Positions 25,784 through 35,118 of a stretch of DNA of 64,000 bases are shown one piece after another. A model generated the notes under the pieces. The model saw nothing but the letters and a program-made list of their open reading frames with translations. It was not told the origin of the DNA and did not search any database. The translations under genes and the position numbers were made by a program. Source of the DNA: Pseudomonadota bacterium (GTDB lineage: Bacteria > Pseudomonadota > Alphaproteobacteria > Sphingomonadales > Sphingomonadaceae); NCBI GenBank assembly GCA_029550345.1, contig JAKPHK010000015.1, positions 1-64,000 of the forward strand, given 5' to 3'. Within the stretch, counting starts at the first letter, position 1; each line of letters begins with the position of its first letter.

Positions 25784-27075
25784 CAATCCACAAACGGATC
25801 GCGGACCAGGATCGTATCCTCACGCTCGGGGCTGGTGCTGACCAGCGCGACCGGGGTTTCGATCAGTTCCTGCACGCGCTGGATGTATTTGATTGCCTGG
25901 GCGGGGAGATCGGCCCAGCTGCGCGCACCGGCGGTGGTCTGTCCCTTCCAGCCTTCCATCTCTTCATAGATCGGCTCTACCGCGGCCTGATCGGCGGCGT
26001 GGGCCGGGAAATAGTCCATCTCGGCCCCGCGCAGGCGGTAGCCGGTGCAGATCTTCACCGTCTCGAAATCGTCGAGCACGTCGAGCTTGGTCAATGCAAT
26101 CCCGGTCACCCCGCTGATTGCGCAGCTTTGCCGGGTCAGGACGGCATCGAACCAGCCGCATCGCCGCTTGCGCCCCGTCACGGTGCCGAATTCGTGGCCA
26201 CGTTCGCCCAGGCGTTGGCCGGTCTCGTCCTCAAGTTCGGTCGGGAACGGGCCTGAACCGACCCGGGTGGTATAGGCCTTGACGATCCCCAGCACGAAGC
26301 CGGCCTGGCTGGGGCCCAGCCCCGATCCGCTGGCCGCGGTGCCGCTGACGGTGTTGGAGCTGGTGACGAAGGGGTAGGTCCCGTGATCGACATCGAGCAG
26401 CACGCCCTGCGCGCCTTCGAACAGAATCCGGCTCCCGGCCTTGCGCGCATCGTTCAGGGTGCGCCACACCGGCTTGGCGAAGGGCAGGACGGAGGCGGCA
26501 ATGTCCCACAGGTCCTTCAGCAAGCGCTCGCGGTCAATCGGCGGCTGGCCGAACCCGGCGCGCAGAGCATCGTGGTGAGCGCAGATCCGGTCAAGCTGGG
26601 GGCCAAGGTCATCAAGGTGGGCCAGATCGCAGACCCGGATCGAGCGGCGGCCGACCTTGTCCTCATAGGCCGGGCCGATCCCGCGCCGGGTCGTGCCGAT
26701 CTTGCCCGCGCCGCTGGCATCTTCACGCAGGGCATCAAGATCGCGGTGGAACGGCAGGATCAGCGGGGCATTTTCGGCGACCTGGAGGTTCTGCGGGTTG
26801 ATATCGACCCCCTGCCCCTTGAGCTTCGCCACTTCATCACGGAAATGCCACGGATCGAGCACCACGCCATTACCGATCAGGCTGAGTGTGCCGGTGACGA
26901 TCCCACTGGGCAGCAGGCTGAGCTTATAGACGTTTTCGCCCACCACCAGCGTGTGCCCGGCATTGTGTCCGCCCTGGAACCGGACCACGGCATCGGCGCG
27001 GCTGGCCAGCCAGTCAACGATCTTGCCTTTGCCTTCATCGCCCCACTGGGCGCCGATCACGGTAACGTTTGCCAT
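25783..27075 (-). CDS. purA: Adenylosuccinate synthetase
   Basis: Joins IMP and aspartate with GTP, the first committed step from IMP to AMP. The 430-aa product has the P-loop-like [40 protein letters not shown] with the catalytic His, and the C-terminal [19 protein letters not shown] region. Length is normal for the family. A candidate promoter lies about 105 bases upstream. Its stop overlaps the start of the L,D-transpeptidase gene. Confidence 0.97.
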   Translation of the reverse strand: MANVTVIGAQWGDEGKGKIVDWLASRADAVVRFQGGHNAGHTLVVGENVYKLSLLPSGIVTGTLSLIGNGVVLDPWHFRDEVAKLKGQGVDINPQNLQVAENAPLILPFHRDLDALREDASGAGKIGTTRRGIGPAYEDKVGRRSIRVCDLAHLDDLGPQLDRICAHHDALRAGFGQPPIDRERLLKDLWDIAASVLPFAKPVWRTLNDARKAGSRILFEGAQGVLLDVDHGTYPFVTSSNTVSGTAASGSGLGPSQAGFVLGIVKAYTTRVGSGPFPTELEDETGQRLGERGHEFGTVTGRKRRCGWFDAVLTRQSCAISGVTGIALTKLDVLDDFETVKICTGYRLRGAEMDYFPAHAADQAAVEPIYEEMEGWKGQTTAGARSWADLPAQAIKYIQRVQELIETPVALVSTSPEREDTILVRDPFVD

Positions 27076-27179
27076 GGATAGAGTCCTACCCCTGCCGGGG
27101 TGATCCGCAAGCGCCCTTCGACAGGACTCGGCGCAAGGGACGGGCCGTGGGGCCGATCTGGCCCGATGTGCGGGAGCGC

Positions 27180-27208
27180 CCCTAGGGGCAGCAATGGGGC
27201 CGAGTCAA
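27180..27208 (-). promoter_or_regulatory. Candidate promoter of purA
   Basis: TTGACT and CTAGGG on the minus strand are separated by 17 bases, some 105 bases before the purA ATG. The -10 differs from TATAAT but resembles those seen before other sphingomonad housekeeping genes (TATAGG upstream of ctaC in this same window). Confidence 0.4.
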
Positions 27209-27291
27209 GGCAGCCATGCGACAATGCGCGACAATTTGCGGCTGGAGCCGCAAGATTCCCGCAATAATCTCTCGGGCATAGGGAGTGCATC

Positions 27292-28209
27292 ATGAAGAAA
27301 GCCATCACCTTTTCGATCCTGACCGCGGCCTTGCTGGCCGGAACCATTGCCCAGGCCCGCCCCGGAGATCGCTGGCGCGACCGGATGGCCCAGCGCCAGG
27401 CAGACTCCGGCGCCCCCAAGGCCGAAGGCAAGCAGACCATGTCCTATGGGCCGGACCGGCTTCAGGCGCTGGATTTCTATCCGGCGGCCAGCGGCAACAA
27501 GCGCGCGCCGCTGGTGGTGTTCGTCCACGGCGGCGGGTGGAAGCGCGGTAGCAAGAACACCGCCGACGGCGGCTGGAAAGCCCCGCACTATACCCAGGCA
27601 GGCTATGCCTATGCCTCGATCAACTACCGCCTGGTGCCCGAAGCCACGGTTGAGGACGAAGCAAGCGACGTCGCCCATGCGGTACGCTACCTGATCGACA
27701 ATGCCGCGCGGCTGGGTTTTGACCCGAACCGGATCGTGATCATGGGCCACAGCGCCGGCGCGCATCTGGTTTCGCTGGTCGGCACCGATGAGCAGTACCT
27801 TAAAGGCGCGGGCCTCTCCTTCGCCAATATCGACGGCGTGCTGCCGATCGACGGGGCCGCCTATGACGTGCCCCGCCAGATCGCCGATGGCAATGCCTTC
27901 ATGCACGATACCTACTTGCAGGCTTTCGGCACCGATCCGGTCCGTCAGAAGGCGCTTTCACCCACCCTCCAGGCCGCCGCACCCAATGCCCCGGCCTTCC
28001 TGATCATCCACGTTCAGCGCAAGGACGGGGTTGCCCAGTCAAAGGCCTTGCAGGAGGCCTTGCGCAAGGGCCGGACACCTGCCGAACGGCAGGAATTTCC
28101 CGGACAAGGCCTGCAAGGCCACGCCGAAATCAACCGTAGTCTGGGCGATCCCAGCTATGCCGCCACCCCCGTGGTCGATGCCTGGCTGAAGAAGGTGTTC
28201 GGAGGCTAA
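27292..28209 (+). CDS. Exported alpha/beta hydrolase (esterase-like, BD-FAE/carboxylesterase type)
   Basis: A 305-aa secreted hydrolase with signal peptide MKKAITFSILTAALLAGTIAQA. The HGGGW oxyanion motif at residues 80-84 and the nucleophile elbow IVIMGHSAGAHL place it in the carboxylesterase/BD-FAE group. GGGAG seven bases before ATG supports the start. Upstream is a perfect 8-bp hairpin TTGCGGCT/AGCCGCAA at 27236-27253, which may be a regulatory or terminator remnant. Its stop overlaps by four bases the stop of convergent hisZ. The substrate is not deducible. Confidence 0.87.
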   Translation: MKKAITFSILTAALLAGTIAQARPGDRWRDRMAQRQADSGAPKAEGKQTMSYGPDRLQALDFYPAASGNKRAPLVVFVHGGGWKRGSKNTADGGWKAPHYTQAGYAYASINYRLVPEATVEDEASDVAHAVRYLIDNAARLGFDPNRIVIMGHSAGAHLVSLVGTDEQYLKGAGLSFANIDGVLPIDGAAYDVPRQIADGNAFMHDTYLQAFGTDPVRQKALSPTLQAAAPNAPAFLIIHVQRKDGVAQSKALQEALRKGRTPAERQEFPGQGLQGHAEINRSLGDPSYAATPVVDAWLKKVFGG

Positions 28210-29318
28210 AGCCGAACCGCCTCACCGGCTTCAAGCCGGTGGGTGCAGCCCAGCGCCGACGCATCGTCAGCGTCGGACAGCGCGGCCAGGGTCCGCCAGC
28301 CAATCGCACGCAGCCGCTCGGCCTGGGCCGGATCATGGCCCAGCGGTAGAAACAGCGTGTCGCGCCGTGCCTCGGTTTCGGCCAGGCCGTCAATCAGGGC
28401 ATCGGGGAACAGCGAAAAGCCGATCGCCGGTTCATCGAGCCCGAGAATGCGATAGGAACCACCCCGCCCCAGCGTGCCCGGCACCTTGTCGGCATAGATC
28501 GTGAAGCCGAACCACGACTGGTATTCGAAGCCGTGGCGTTCGCTGGGATCCAGCGTCAGCCGCGCCTTTCCGCCAACCCGCGCGGCGACTTCGCGCAGGC
28601 CCGCGATCCGTGAAGACAGCGCCCCGCCCGCGTCGATCGCGGCGAGCCGCTCGATCGCGGTTTCGAACGGGCCGATCGCGGTCAGCAGCGGCAGATAGGC
28701 CTCGCCCCCGGCATCGACCAGCCCGCCAGCATCCTTGGCGTCAAGTTCGCGCCGAACCGCCTCGATCCGTTCGGGGGCAAGCGGCAGAGCCTTGGCGGCC
28801 AAAGTATCGACCAGATCCGGCAGCGTGAAATCGACCGAAAGCCCGGTTACTCCGGCAGCACTCAGTGCCTCGATCGCGACCGCCACGATCTCTCCGGCGG
28901 CGGCGACGCTATCGCTGCCGATCAGTTCCGCGCCAAGCTGCAACCTCTCGCGCGTGGGATCGAGCCCGTCACCCTTGATCGTCACCACCTGCCCGGCATA
29001 GCACAGCCGCAGCGGGCGGGCCGCGCCGGACAGGCCGGTCGCCGCGATCCGCGCGACCTGCGGGGTAATATCGCCGCGCAGCGCCATCATCCGCAGGCTC
29101 AGCGGATCGGTAAAGCGGAACATCCGGCGGGGCTGGACCCCGGCCATCCGGCTGGCGAGCGACTTTTCAAATTCGATGCTCGGCGGCTGGACCCGGTTGT
29201 AGCCATTGGCGTCCAGCACATCGATCACCGCCCGGGTCACGCGCGCGGCGGCGGCGGCGGCGGCTGGGAGCCGGTCTTCAAGGCCTTCGGGCAGCAGATC
29301 GCGGTCGGTGTCCATCAT
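28206..29318 (-). CDS. hisZ: ATP phosphoribosyltransferase regulatory subunit
   Basis: HisZ is a class II aminoacyl-tRNA-synthetase-like paralog that activates the short-form HisG in histidine synthesis. The 370-aa product has MFRFTDPLSLRMMALRGDITPQVARI (motif 2-like), LRLCYAGQVVTIKGDG and the C-terminal GLAETEARRDTLFLPLG, and lacks the tRNA-synthetase tail. Its short length is right for HisZ rather than HisS. No hisG is in view. It starts ATGATG at 29318. Confidence 0.9.
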   Translation of the reverse strand: MMDTDRDLLPEGLEDRLPAAAAAAARVTRAVIDVLDANGYNRVQPPSIEFEKSLASRMAGVQPRRMFRFTDPLSLRMMALRGDITPQVARIAATGLSGAARPLRLCYAGQVVTIKGDGLDPTRERLQLGAELIGSDSVAAAGEIVAVAIEALSAAGVTGLSVDFTLPDLVDTLAAKALPLAPERIEAVRRELDAKDAGGLVDAGGEAYLPLLTAIGPFETAIERLAAIDAGGALSSRIAGLREVAARVGGKARLTLDPSERHGFEYQSWFGFTIYADKVPGTLGRGGSYRILGLDEPAIGFSLFPDALIDGLAETEARRDTLFLPLGHDPAQAERLRAIGWRTLAALSDADDASALGCTHRLEAGEAVRL

Positions 29319-29348
29319 TCAAGCCCCGAAGGTGGCTTCCCCCTGTCC

Positions 29349-29448
29349 CCCCTCCCGCTGGCGGGAGGGGTCGGGGGAGGGCCTGTTATCCATACCTCGC
29401 GGACAATGCAACAGCCCCTCCCCTGGCCCCTCCCGTAAACGGGAGGGG
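29349..29448. repeat. Pair of REP-like GC-rich hairpins between hisZ and serA
   Basis: Two 10-bp perfect stems with two-base loops, CCCCTCCCGC-TG-GCGGGAGGGG at 29349-29370 and CCCCTCCCGT-AA-ACGGGAGGGG at 29427-29448, share arms differing by one base and flank about 56 bases. This is the layout of a REP/BIME-like dispersed element. It lies in the 163-base spacer after the serA stop and could also terminate serA. Confidence 0.75.
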
Positions 29449-29481
29449 AATTCAAAGAACTCCGGCTGCGCGGAGCGGGCC

Positions 29482-31065
29482 TTAGAACGCCAGGGCCATC
29501 GCCCGCTTGACGCCGGGCAGGGACTTGACCTGATCGAGCACCGCGCCGGGCAGCGCGCTGTCGAGCGAGAGCAGCAGCACCGCTTCTCCGCCCGCTTCGC
29601 GGCGGCCAAGGTTGAAGGTGCCGATGTTGATCGCGTTTTCGCCCAGCAGGGTGCCGATCCGGCCGATGAAGCCGGGAGCGTCCTCGTTGACGATATACAT
29701 CATGTGCCCGGCCAGCTCGGCTTCAACCTTGATCCCGAACAGCTCGACCAGCCGCGGTTCGGCGTTGGAGAACAGCGTCCCCGCGACCGAGCGTTCGCCT
29801 GCGTCGGTCTTCACCGAAACGCGGATCAGGGTGTGATAGTCCCCAGCCTTCTCGGTCTTGACCTCACGCACCTCGATCCCGCGTTCCTTGGCCAGGAACG
29901 GCGCGTTGACCATGTTGACCGTGGCCGACTGGACCCGCAGGAACCCGCACAGCACGGCGGCGACGATCGGCTTGATGTTCAGCTCTGCCGCGGCGCCTTC
30001 GGCGTGGATCGAAATCCTCGGGATCGCTCCGGTGGTAAGCTGGCCCACCAGGCTGCCGAGCTGTTCGGCCAGCGCCATATAGGGCCTGAGCTTCGGGGCT
30101 TCCTCGGCCGAAAGGCTGGGAACGTTTAGCGCGTTGGTCACGCCGCCGTTCACCAGATAGTCTGACAGCTGTTCAGCCACTTGCAGCGCCACGTTGACCT
30201 GGGCTTCGTTGGTGCTGGCACCAAGGTGCGGGGTGCAGATGAAGTTCGGCGTGCCGAACAGCGGCGATTCCTTGGCCGGCTCGACCGCAAACACGTCAAG
30301 CGCCGCGCCCGCGACATGGCCGCTGTCGAGCGCTTCCTTCAGTGCAACCTCATCGATCAGGCCGCCGCGCGCGCAGTTGATGATCCGCACGCCCTTCTTG
30401 GTCTTGGCGAGGTTTTCCATCGACAGGATGTTGCGGGTCTGGTCGGTCAGCGGGGTGTGCAGCGTGATGAAGTCCGCCTTGGCCAGCAGGGTATCAAGGT
30501 CGGCCTTCTCGACGCCCATTTCCACCGCGCGTTCGGGGGTCAGGAACGGATCGAAGGCGACAACCTTCATCTTCAGACCAAGCGCACGGCTGGCGACGAT
30601 CGAGCCGATATTGCCGGCCCCGATCAGGCCCAGGGTCTTGCCGGTAACTTCGACGCCCATGAAATCGTTCTTGGGCCATTTGCCGGCCTGGGTCTGGGCA
30701 TTGGCTTCAGGGATCTGGCGGGCCAGCGCGAACATCAGCGCGATGGCGTGTTCAGCGGTGGTGATCGAATTGCCGAACGGGGTGTTCATCACCACCACGC
30801 CCTGCGCCGAGGCGGCCGGAATATCGACATTGTCAACGCCGATCCCGGCGCGGCCAATCACCTTCAGGTTGGTCGCGGCGGCCAGGACTTCCTTGGTCAC
30901 CTTGGTCGAGCTGCGGATGGCAAGGCCATCATAATCGCCGATCCGGGCGATCAGCTGTTCGGGGGTTTCACCGGTGATGACATCCACATCACAGCCGCGT
31001 TCTTCAAAAATCTTGGCGGCGTTGGGGTCCATCTTGTCGGAAATGAGTACGCGGGGCTTGGTCAT
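29482..31065 (-). CDS. serA: D-3-phosphoglycerate dehydrogenase
   Basis: Oxidises 3-phosphoglycerate as the first step of serine synthesis. The 527-aa long-form product has the substrate domain start PRVLISDKMDPNAAKIFEERG, the NAD-binding VTGKTLGLIGAGNIGSIVASRALG, the catalytic INCARGGLIDEVAL and HLGASTNEAQ motifs, an intervening domain and a C-terminal ACT domain (MYIVNEDAPGFIGRIGTLLGENAINIGTFNLGR). MTKPRV at 31065 is the conserved start; the track frame runs 67 codons further up. It lies 70 bases downstream of serC. Confidence 0.97.
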   Translation of the reverse strand: MTKPRVLISDKMDPNAAKIFEERGCDVDVITGETPEQLIARIGDYDGLAIRSSTKVTKEVLAAATNLKVIGRAGIGVDNVDIPAASAQGVVVMNTPFGNSITTAEHAIALMFALARQIPEANAQTQAGKWPKNDFMGVEVTGKTLGLIGAGNIGSIVASRALGLKMKVVAFDPFLTPERAVEMGVEKADLDTLLAKADFITLHTPLTDQTRNILSMENLAKTKKGVRIINCARGGLIDEVALKEALDSGHVAGAALDVFAVEPAKESPLFGTPNFICTPHLGASTNEAQVNVALQVAEQLSDYLVNGGVTNALNVPSLSAEEAPKLRPYMALAEQLGSLVGQLTTGAIPRISIHAEGAAAELNIKPIVAAVLCGFLRVQSATVNMVNAPFLAKERGIEVREVKTEKAGDYHTLIRVSVKTDAGERSVAGTLFSNAEPRLVELFGIKVEAELAGHMMYIVNEDAPGFIGRIGTLLGENAINIGTFNLGRREAGGEAVLLLSLDSALPGAVLDQVKSLPGVKRAMALAF

Positions 31066-31135
31066 GAAAGCCTCTTCAAATTGAATTGGAAACGGGGTGT
31101 GGGCGGACGCGCATGGTCCGCCCGGGATTGCAGGC

Positions 31136-32263
31136 TCAGGCCGCCTTGGTCGCGGCGTAGGCCCAGTCGAGCCACGGGCCGAGCGCCTCGACATCGGCGG
31201 TTTCCACCGTGGCACCGCACCAGATCCTGAGGCCCGGCGGGGCATCGCGGTAACCAGCGATGTCAAAGGCCGCGCCTTCCTTTTCGAGGAGGCCGGTCAT
31301 CGCCTTGATGAAATCGGCGTCCGCGCCTGCGACCGAGAGACAGACCGAGGTCTTGGACCGGATGCCGTGATCGACCGCGAGGTGGCTGAGCCAGTCGCGC
31401 TCGGCGACGATCTTGTTCAGGGCATCGGCATTGGCGGTGCAGCGGTGCTTCAGCCCCTCAAGCCCGCCAACCGACTTGGCCCATTCGAGCGCGAAGATCG
31501 CGTCTTCGACCGCCAGCATCGACGGGGTGTTGATCGTTTCGCCCTTGAACACGCCTTCAGCCAGCTTGCCCTTGGAAACCAGGCGGAACACCTTGGGCAG
31601 CGGCCAGGCGGGGGTATATTCTTCAAGCCGCTGGACCGCGCGCGGGCCCAGGATCAGCACGCCGTGGCCGCCCTCGCCGCCCAGCACCTTCTGCCAGGAG
31701 AAGGTGGCGACGTCGATCTTGTCCCACGGGATGTCATAGGCGAAGACCGCGCTGGTGGCATCGGCGAAAGTCAGCCCTTCGCGGTCATCGGGGATCCACT
31801 CGCCGTCAGGCACGCGCACGCCGCTGGTGGTGCCGTTCCAGGTGAACAGCACGTCATCACTGAAATCGACCTTCGACAGATCGGGCAGCTGGCCATAGTC
31901 GGCCCGGTGCAGCTTGGGTTCCAGCTTGAGCTGCTTGACCGCATCGGTCACCCAGCCTTCGCCAAAACTTTCCCACGCCAGCATCGAAACGCCGCGGGCG
32001 CCGAGCATGGTCCACATCGCCATTTCGAAGGCGCCGGTATCGCTGCCGGGGACGATCCCGATGCGGTGCGTATCGGGCAGGCCCAGCACTTCGCGCATCA
32101 GATCGATGCACAGCTGCAGGCGCGCCTTGCCGATCTTGGCACGGTGCGAACGGCCCAGCGAATCGGTAGCGAGTTTTTCGGGGGAATAGCCCGGCGGCTT
32201 GGCGCAGGGACCGGAAGAAAAGAACGGGCGCGCAGGTTTGCGAGCCGGAATCGTATCAGTCAT
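31136..32263 (-). CDS. serC: Phosphoserine aminotransferase
   Basis: Transaminates 3-phosphohydroxypyruvate to phosphoserine, with a side role in PLP synthesis. The 375-aa product belongs to the alphaproteobacterial (Methanosarcina-like) form: [40 protein letters not shown] and the PLP-lysine region [28 protein letters not shown]. It is the first gene of a serC-serA operon preceded by a structured leader. Confidence 0.95.
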   Translation of the reverse strand: MTDTIPARKPARPFFSSGPCAKPPGYSPEKLATDSLGRSHRAKIGKARLQLCIDLMREVLGLPDTHRIGIVPGSDTGAFEMAMWTMLGARGVSMLAWESFGEGWVTDAVKQLKLEPKLHRADYGQLPDLSKVDFSDDVLFTWNGTTSGVRVPDGEWIPDDREGLTFADATSAVFAYDIPWDKIDVATFSWQKVLGGEGGHGVLILGPRAVQRLEEYTPAWPLPKVFRLVSKGKLAEGVFKGETINTPSMLAVEDAIFALEWAKSVGGLEGLKHRCTANADALNKIVAERDWLSHLAVDHGIRSKTSVCLSVAGADADFIKAMTGLLEKEGAAFDIAGYRDAPPGLRIWCGATVETADVEALGPWLDWAYAATKAA

Positions 32264-32340
32264 GTCTGACTCTCCTCACAGAGAGCACGCGCGGCGTTGG
32301 GACCGCGTGGCCCGGCGCCGCTCCTAAAGGCGGGCACCGG
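32264..32340 (-). promoter_or_regulatory. Structured leader upstream of serC (candidate serC RNA motif)
   Basis: On the minus strand three stems precede the ATG: CCGGTGCC/GGCGCCGG (32312-32340), CACGCG/CGCGTG (32286-32309) and CTCTC/GAGAG (32270-32285). The last sequesters the GAGGAGAG ribosome binding site. A cis-regulatory serC RNA motif upstream of serC-serA is known in Alphaproteobacteria. This leader fits by location and by sequestration of the ribosome binding site, but I cannot align it to the published consensus. A TTGACT overlapping the upstream stem could instead be a -35 box. Confidence 0.4.
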
Positions 32341-32382
32341 CAAGTCAAGCGAAACCAAACACGGCTTATCGGTTATCCCCGC

Positions 32383-32412
32383 GTTAACCGGATTTGGACC
32401 GATCCGGTTAAC
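32383..32412. repeat. 11-bp perfect inverted repeat between serC and the extensin-like gene
   Basis: GTTAACCGGAT and ATCCGGTTAAC flank an 8-base loop in the divergent spacer, and a second partial partner (CGGTTA/TAACCG) lies just upstream, so two hairpins compete. It is 25 bases before the ATG of the extensin-like gene. An operator is possible, or a 5' structure on the plus-strand transcript. Confidence 0.7.
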
Positions 32413-32436
32413 CAAGTTCGTGGCAATCCCTTGGCC

Positions 32437-33105
32437 ATGCGCAAGGCGATTCAGATTGTCCCCCTGCTGGTACTGTTGAGTGCCTGTTCAGTGCTGCCTG
32501 AAGGCCGTGCACCGGACCGTCAGGTGGCGGTGCGCCAGTCAGCGCAGACCCTCCCTCCCCGCCCCGAAACCCGCGCCTGTCTGGCCGACCTTGGCGCGAG
32601 CAAAGCCAGTTTCACGCCCCTGCCGGACAAGTACTACGGCGCCGGATGCTCCACCCTGGGCACGGTCCGCCTGTCCAGTCTGAAAAGCGACGATGCCAAG
32701 CTGGCGCTGTCCAACCTTGGCCCGGTAACTTGCCCGCTGGCCGAAACCTTTGCCGCCTGGGCGCGGTTCGGGGCGGACCGGGCCGCGCAGCAAATCCTTG
32801 GCAGTCCGATCGTCCGGATCGAAACCATGGGCAGTTACAACTGCCGCAACGTTGCCGGAACCAGCCGCCGCAGCGCCCACGCCACCGCCAACGCGATCGA
32901 CATTTCGGGCTTCGTCCTGGCCGATGGACGGCGGATCACCGTGGCGGGCAACTGGAACGACAAAAGCCCGCAGGTCCGCCGGTTCTTCGCGGCGGTCCAC
33001 GCCAGCGCCTGCAAGCGCTTCGGGACGGTACTTGGCCCGGCTTACAACGCGGCGCACCGCGATCATCTGCACGTCGAGCTGGGCGGAAGATCGTACTGCA
33101 AGTAG
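32437..33105 (+). CDS. Extensin-like C-terminal domain lipoprotein
   Basis: A 222-aa lipoprotein (signal RKAIQIVPLLVLLSAC with lipobox) with a zinc-peptidase-like 'extensin-like C-terminal domain': the motifs MGSYNCRNVAGTSRRSAHATANAIDISGFVL (H..D pair) and AAHRDHLHVELGG are those of the D-Ala-D-Ala/L,D-carboxypeptidase-like family, so a peptidoglycan amidase or peptidase role is plausible. The ATG at 32437 is preferred over the TTG six bases upstream because it starts the signal peptide. No family member I know of has a firm substrate. Confidence 0.88.
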   Translation: MRKAIQIVPLLVLLSACSVLPEGRAPDRQVAVRQSAQTLPPRPETRACLADLGASKASFTPLPDKYYGAGCSTLGTVRLSSLKSDDAKLALSNLGPVTCPLAETFAAWARFGADRAAQQILGSPIVRIETMGSYNCRNVAGTSRRSAHATANAIDISGFVLADGRRITVAGNWNDKSPQVRRFFAAVHASACKRFGTVLGPAYNAAHRDHLHVELGGRSYCK

Positions 33106-33181
33106 CCGAGCCGGTTCGATTTACCGCTTGAAGGGCAAGGCCCTGCCATTACTCTGGCCCCGTTGAAACAGGGGGATGGAA

Positions 33182-34633
33182 ATGATTCGACGGCTTGGTT
33201 TTGCGGTGCTGCTGGCACTCGGGCTGCTCACTTCGCACCCGGCCTTGGCCGACAAGAGCGACAAGAAGACCGGCAAGAATGCCGCCCAAAGTACGCAGGC
33301 GGATCTCGATGCCGGGGTCGATGCCTTCAACGCCAAGGACTATTCCGAAGCCCTGCGGCTGTTCACCCAGACCTGCGAAGCGGGAGACACGCTGGGCTGC
33401 GCCAATCTGGGGATCATGTATTCGCGCGGCTATGGCGTGCCGGTGGACAAGGCGCGCGCCGCCACACTTTATCGCCGTGCCTGCGATGACGGTGACGGGA
33501 TCTCCTGCTCAAACCTCGGCACCTTCTATGAACGCGGGACCGGGGTTGAGCGGGATCTGCCGGCGGCAGCCAAACTCTATGCCCAGGCCTGCGATGGATC
33601 GGTGCTGCTGGGCTGCGCCAATCTTGGCGTTTTCTATGAGGAAGGGACGGTTTTTCCGCGTGATTATGCCCGCGCCTTTTCGCTCTATTCGGCCGCCTGC
33701 GAAGGGGGTGAAACGCTGGGCTGCAACAACCTGGGTGCCCTCTATGACCGGGGCAAGGGCGTCCCGGTCAACGATGCCCGCGCGGTCGAGCTCTATACCC
33801 AGGCCTGCGGCAAGGATGACCAGCTGGCCTGCGCCAACCTGGCCCTGCACTATTCGAATGGCACCGGGGTCGTTCAGGACAAGCCGCGCGCGCTGAAGAT
33901 GTTTGACGCAGCCTGTAACGCCGGTGAGCCGATCGGCTGCTACGGCCTGGGCAAAGCCTATAGCCACGGTGATGGCGTAACCAAGGACAAGACCCGTGCC
34001 GCCGCGCTCTATTCAATGGCCTGCGATGGCGGAGATATGGTGGCCTGCAGCGATCTTGGCCTGCTTCACCAGAACGGCACCGGGGTGCGGCAGGATTATG
34101 CCAAGGCGCTGTCGCTTTACACCATGGCCTGTGATGCCCGGATCGCGCTGGGTTGCTCCAACCTCGGCACGCTCTATGCGGACGGAAAGGGAACCGCCAA
34201 GGACGATGCGCGCGCGGTCAAGTTCTATCGTCAGGCTTGCGACATGGGTGAGCCGCTGGGCTGTTCGAACCTTGGACTGCAATACCAGTACGGCGCAGGC
34301 GTGCCCAAGGACCTGGCCGAGGCCGTGCGGCTGCAGCAACAGGCCTGCGACGCCAAGGAACCGCTGGGGTGCTATAACCTGGGGGTCCATGCCGAAAACG
34401 GTCTGGGCATTCCGCGCAATTACGGCCGGGCCGCCAACCTTTATCGCCAAGCCTGCGACATGGACGATTCCTGGGCCTGCTTCAATCTGGCGGTGCTTTA
34501 CTACAAGGGCCGGGGCGTGAAGGCGGATCGCGATCAGGCCATCGCCCTGTTCCGCAAGGCGCTTGTGCTTGATCCGACGATGGATGACGCCCGCAAGGCG
34601 TTGGTGGCATTGGGGGCAAAGCCCCAGGGCTAA
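33182..34633 (+). CDS. Cys-rich Sel1-repeat secreted protein
   Basis: A 483-aa protein with signal peptide MIRRLGFAVLLALGLLTSHPALA followed by one TPR-like unit and eleven 36-residue Sel1-like repeats, each holding a Cys pair spaced C-x7-C (for example ACDDGDGISC). Cys-rich Sel1 proteins resemble the Hcp beta-lactamase-like proteins of Helicobacter, which have a disulfide inside each repeat. The function here is unknown; a protein-binding scaffold in the periplasm is likely. GGGGG at the right distance favours ATG at 33182 over 33176. Its stop overlaps that of the convergent DUF2867-like gene. Confidence 0.87.
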   Translation: MIRRLGFAVLLALGLLTSHPALADKSDKKTGKNAAQSTQADLDAGVDAFNAKDYSEALRLFTQTCEAGDTLGCANLGIMYSRGYGVPVDKARAATLYRRACDDGDGISCSNLGTFYERGTGVERDLPAAAKLYAQACDGSVLLGCANLGVFYEEGTVFPRDYARAFSLYSAACEGGETLGCNNLGALYDRGKGVPVNDARAVELYTQACGKDDQLACANLALHYSNGTGVVQDKPRALKMFDAACNAGEPIGCYGLGKAYSHGDGVTKDKTRAAALYSMACDGGDMVACSDLGLLHQNGTGVRQDYAKALSLYTMACDARIALGCSNLGTLYADGKGTAKDDARAVKFYRQACDMGEPLGCSNLGLQYQYGAGVPKDLAEAVRLQQQACDAKEPLGCYNLGVHAENGLGIPRNYGRAANLYRQACDMDDSWACFNLAVLYYKGRGVKADRDQAIALFRKALVLDPTMDDARKALVALGAKPQG

Positions 34634-35118
34634 CCCTCAAGGCCGCGCAGCGCGCCGCGCAGCAGGATCCGCGAATAGAGGCGGTGAAAGCCGAGCAGCG
34701 CGTTGAAGACGATCCGGTCTGCGGTGGTCCTGGCCGGGACCACCGCTGAGCCGAAGTGCAGGCGAGTCCCCTCCGCGATCGGGCAGACTTTCAACCAAGA
34801 GCGGGTCTTGCCCTGGAAATCGCACAGCAGCAGTTCGTCGCCGCGCCGCGCCTCAACCGACCAGGCTGAAAACCGCTCCGTTTCCCCGTTGGCGAGTCTG
34901 GTTGCATCCTGATCATCGGCGCGCTTGCCCAGCACCGCGCCAAGCAACCAGCGCTCCGGACGGAAGGCCCGGCTGGTATAGAACGCGGTGACGAATGTAG
35001 TGAGGCTGATCGTGCCCGGCACCTCTGCGGTCCAGCAATCGACATAGCCGCCCTCCACCCGATAGGCCTGTAGCAGAGCCTGATCGGGCAGTTCAGCCGG
35101 GACGACCTGACGCTCCAT
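34630..35118 (-). CDS. 162-aa DUF2867-like protein, last gene of the Anbu operon
   Basis: The C-terminal pattern RIVFNALLGFHRLYSRILLRGALRGLEG resembles the tail of DUF2867 domains, and the middle (VTAFYTSRAFRPERWLLGAVLGK, GDELLLCDFQGKTRSWLKVCPIAEGTRLHFGSAVVPAR) fits a SRPBCC-like lipid-pocket fold, but I am not certain. The ATG overlaps the Anbu stop by one base (TGATG), so it is translationally coupled to the proteasome-type peptidase. Function unknown. Confidence 0.65.
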   Translation of the reverse strand: MERQVVPAELPDQALLQAYRVEGGYVDCWTAEVPGTISLTTFVTAFYTSRAFRPERWLLGAVLGKRADDQDATRLANGETERFSAWSVEARRGDELLLCDFQGKTRSWLKVCPIAEGTRLHFGSAVVPARTTADRIVFNALLGFHRLYSRILLRGALRGLEG

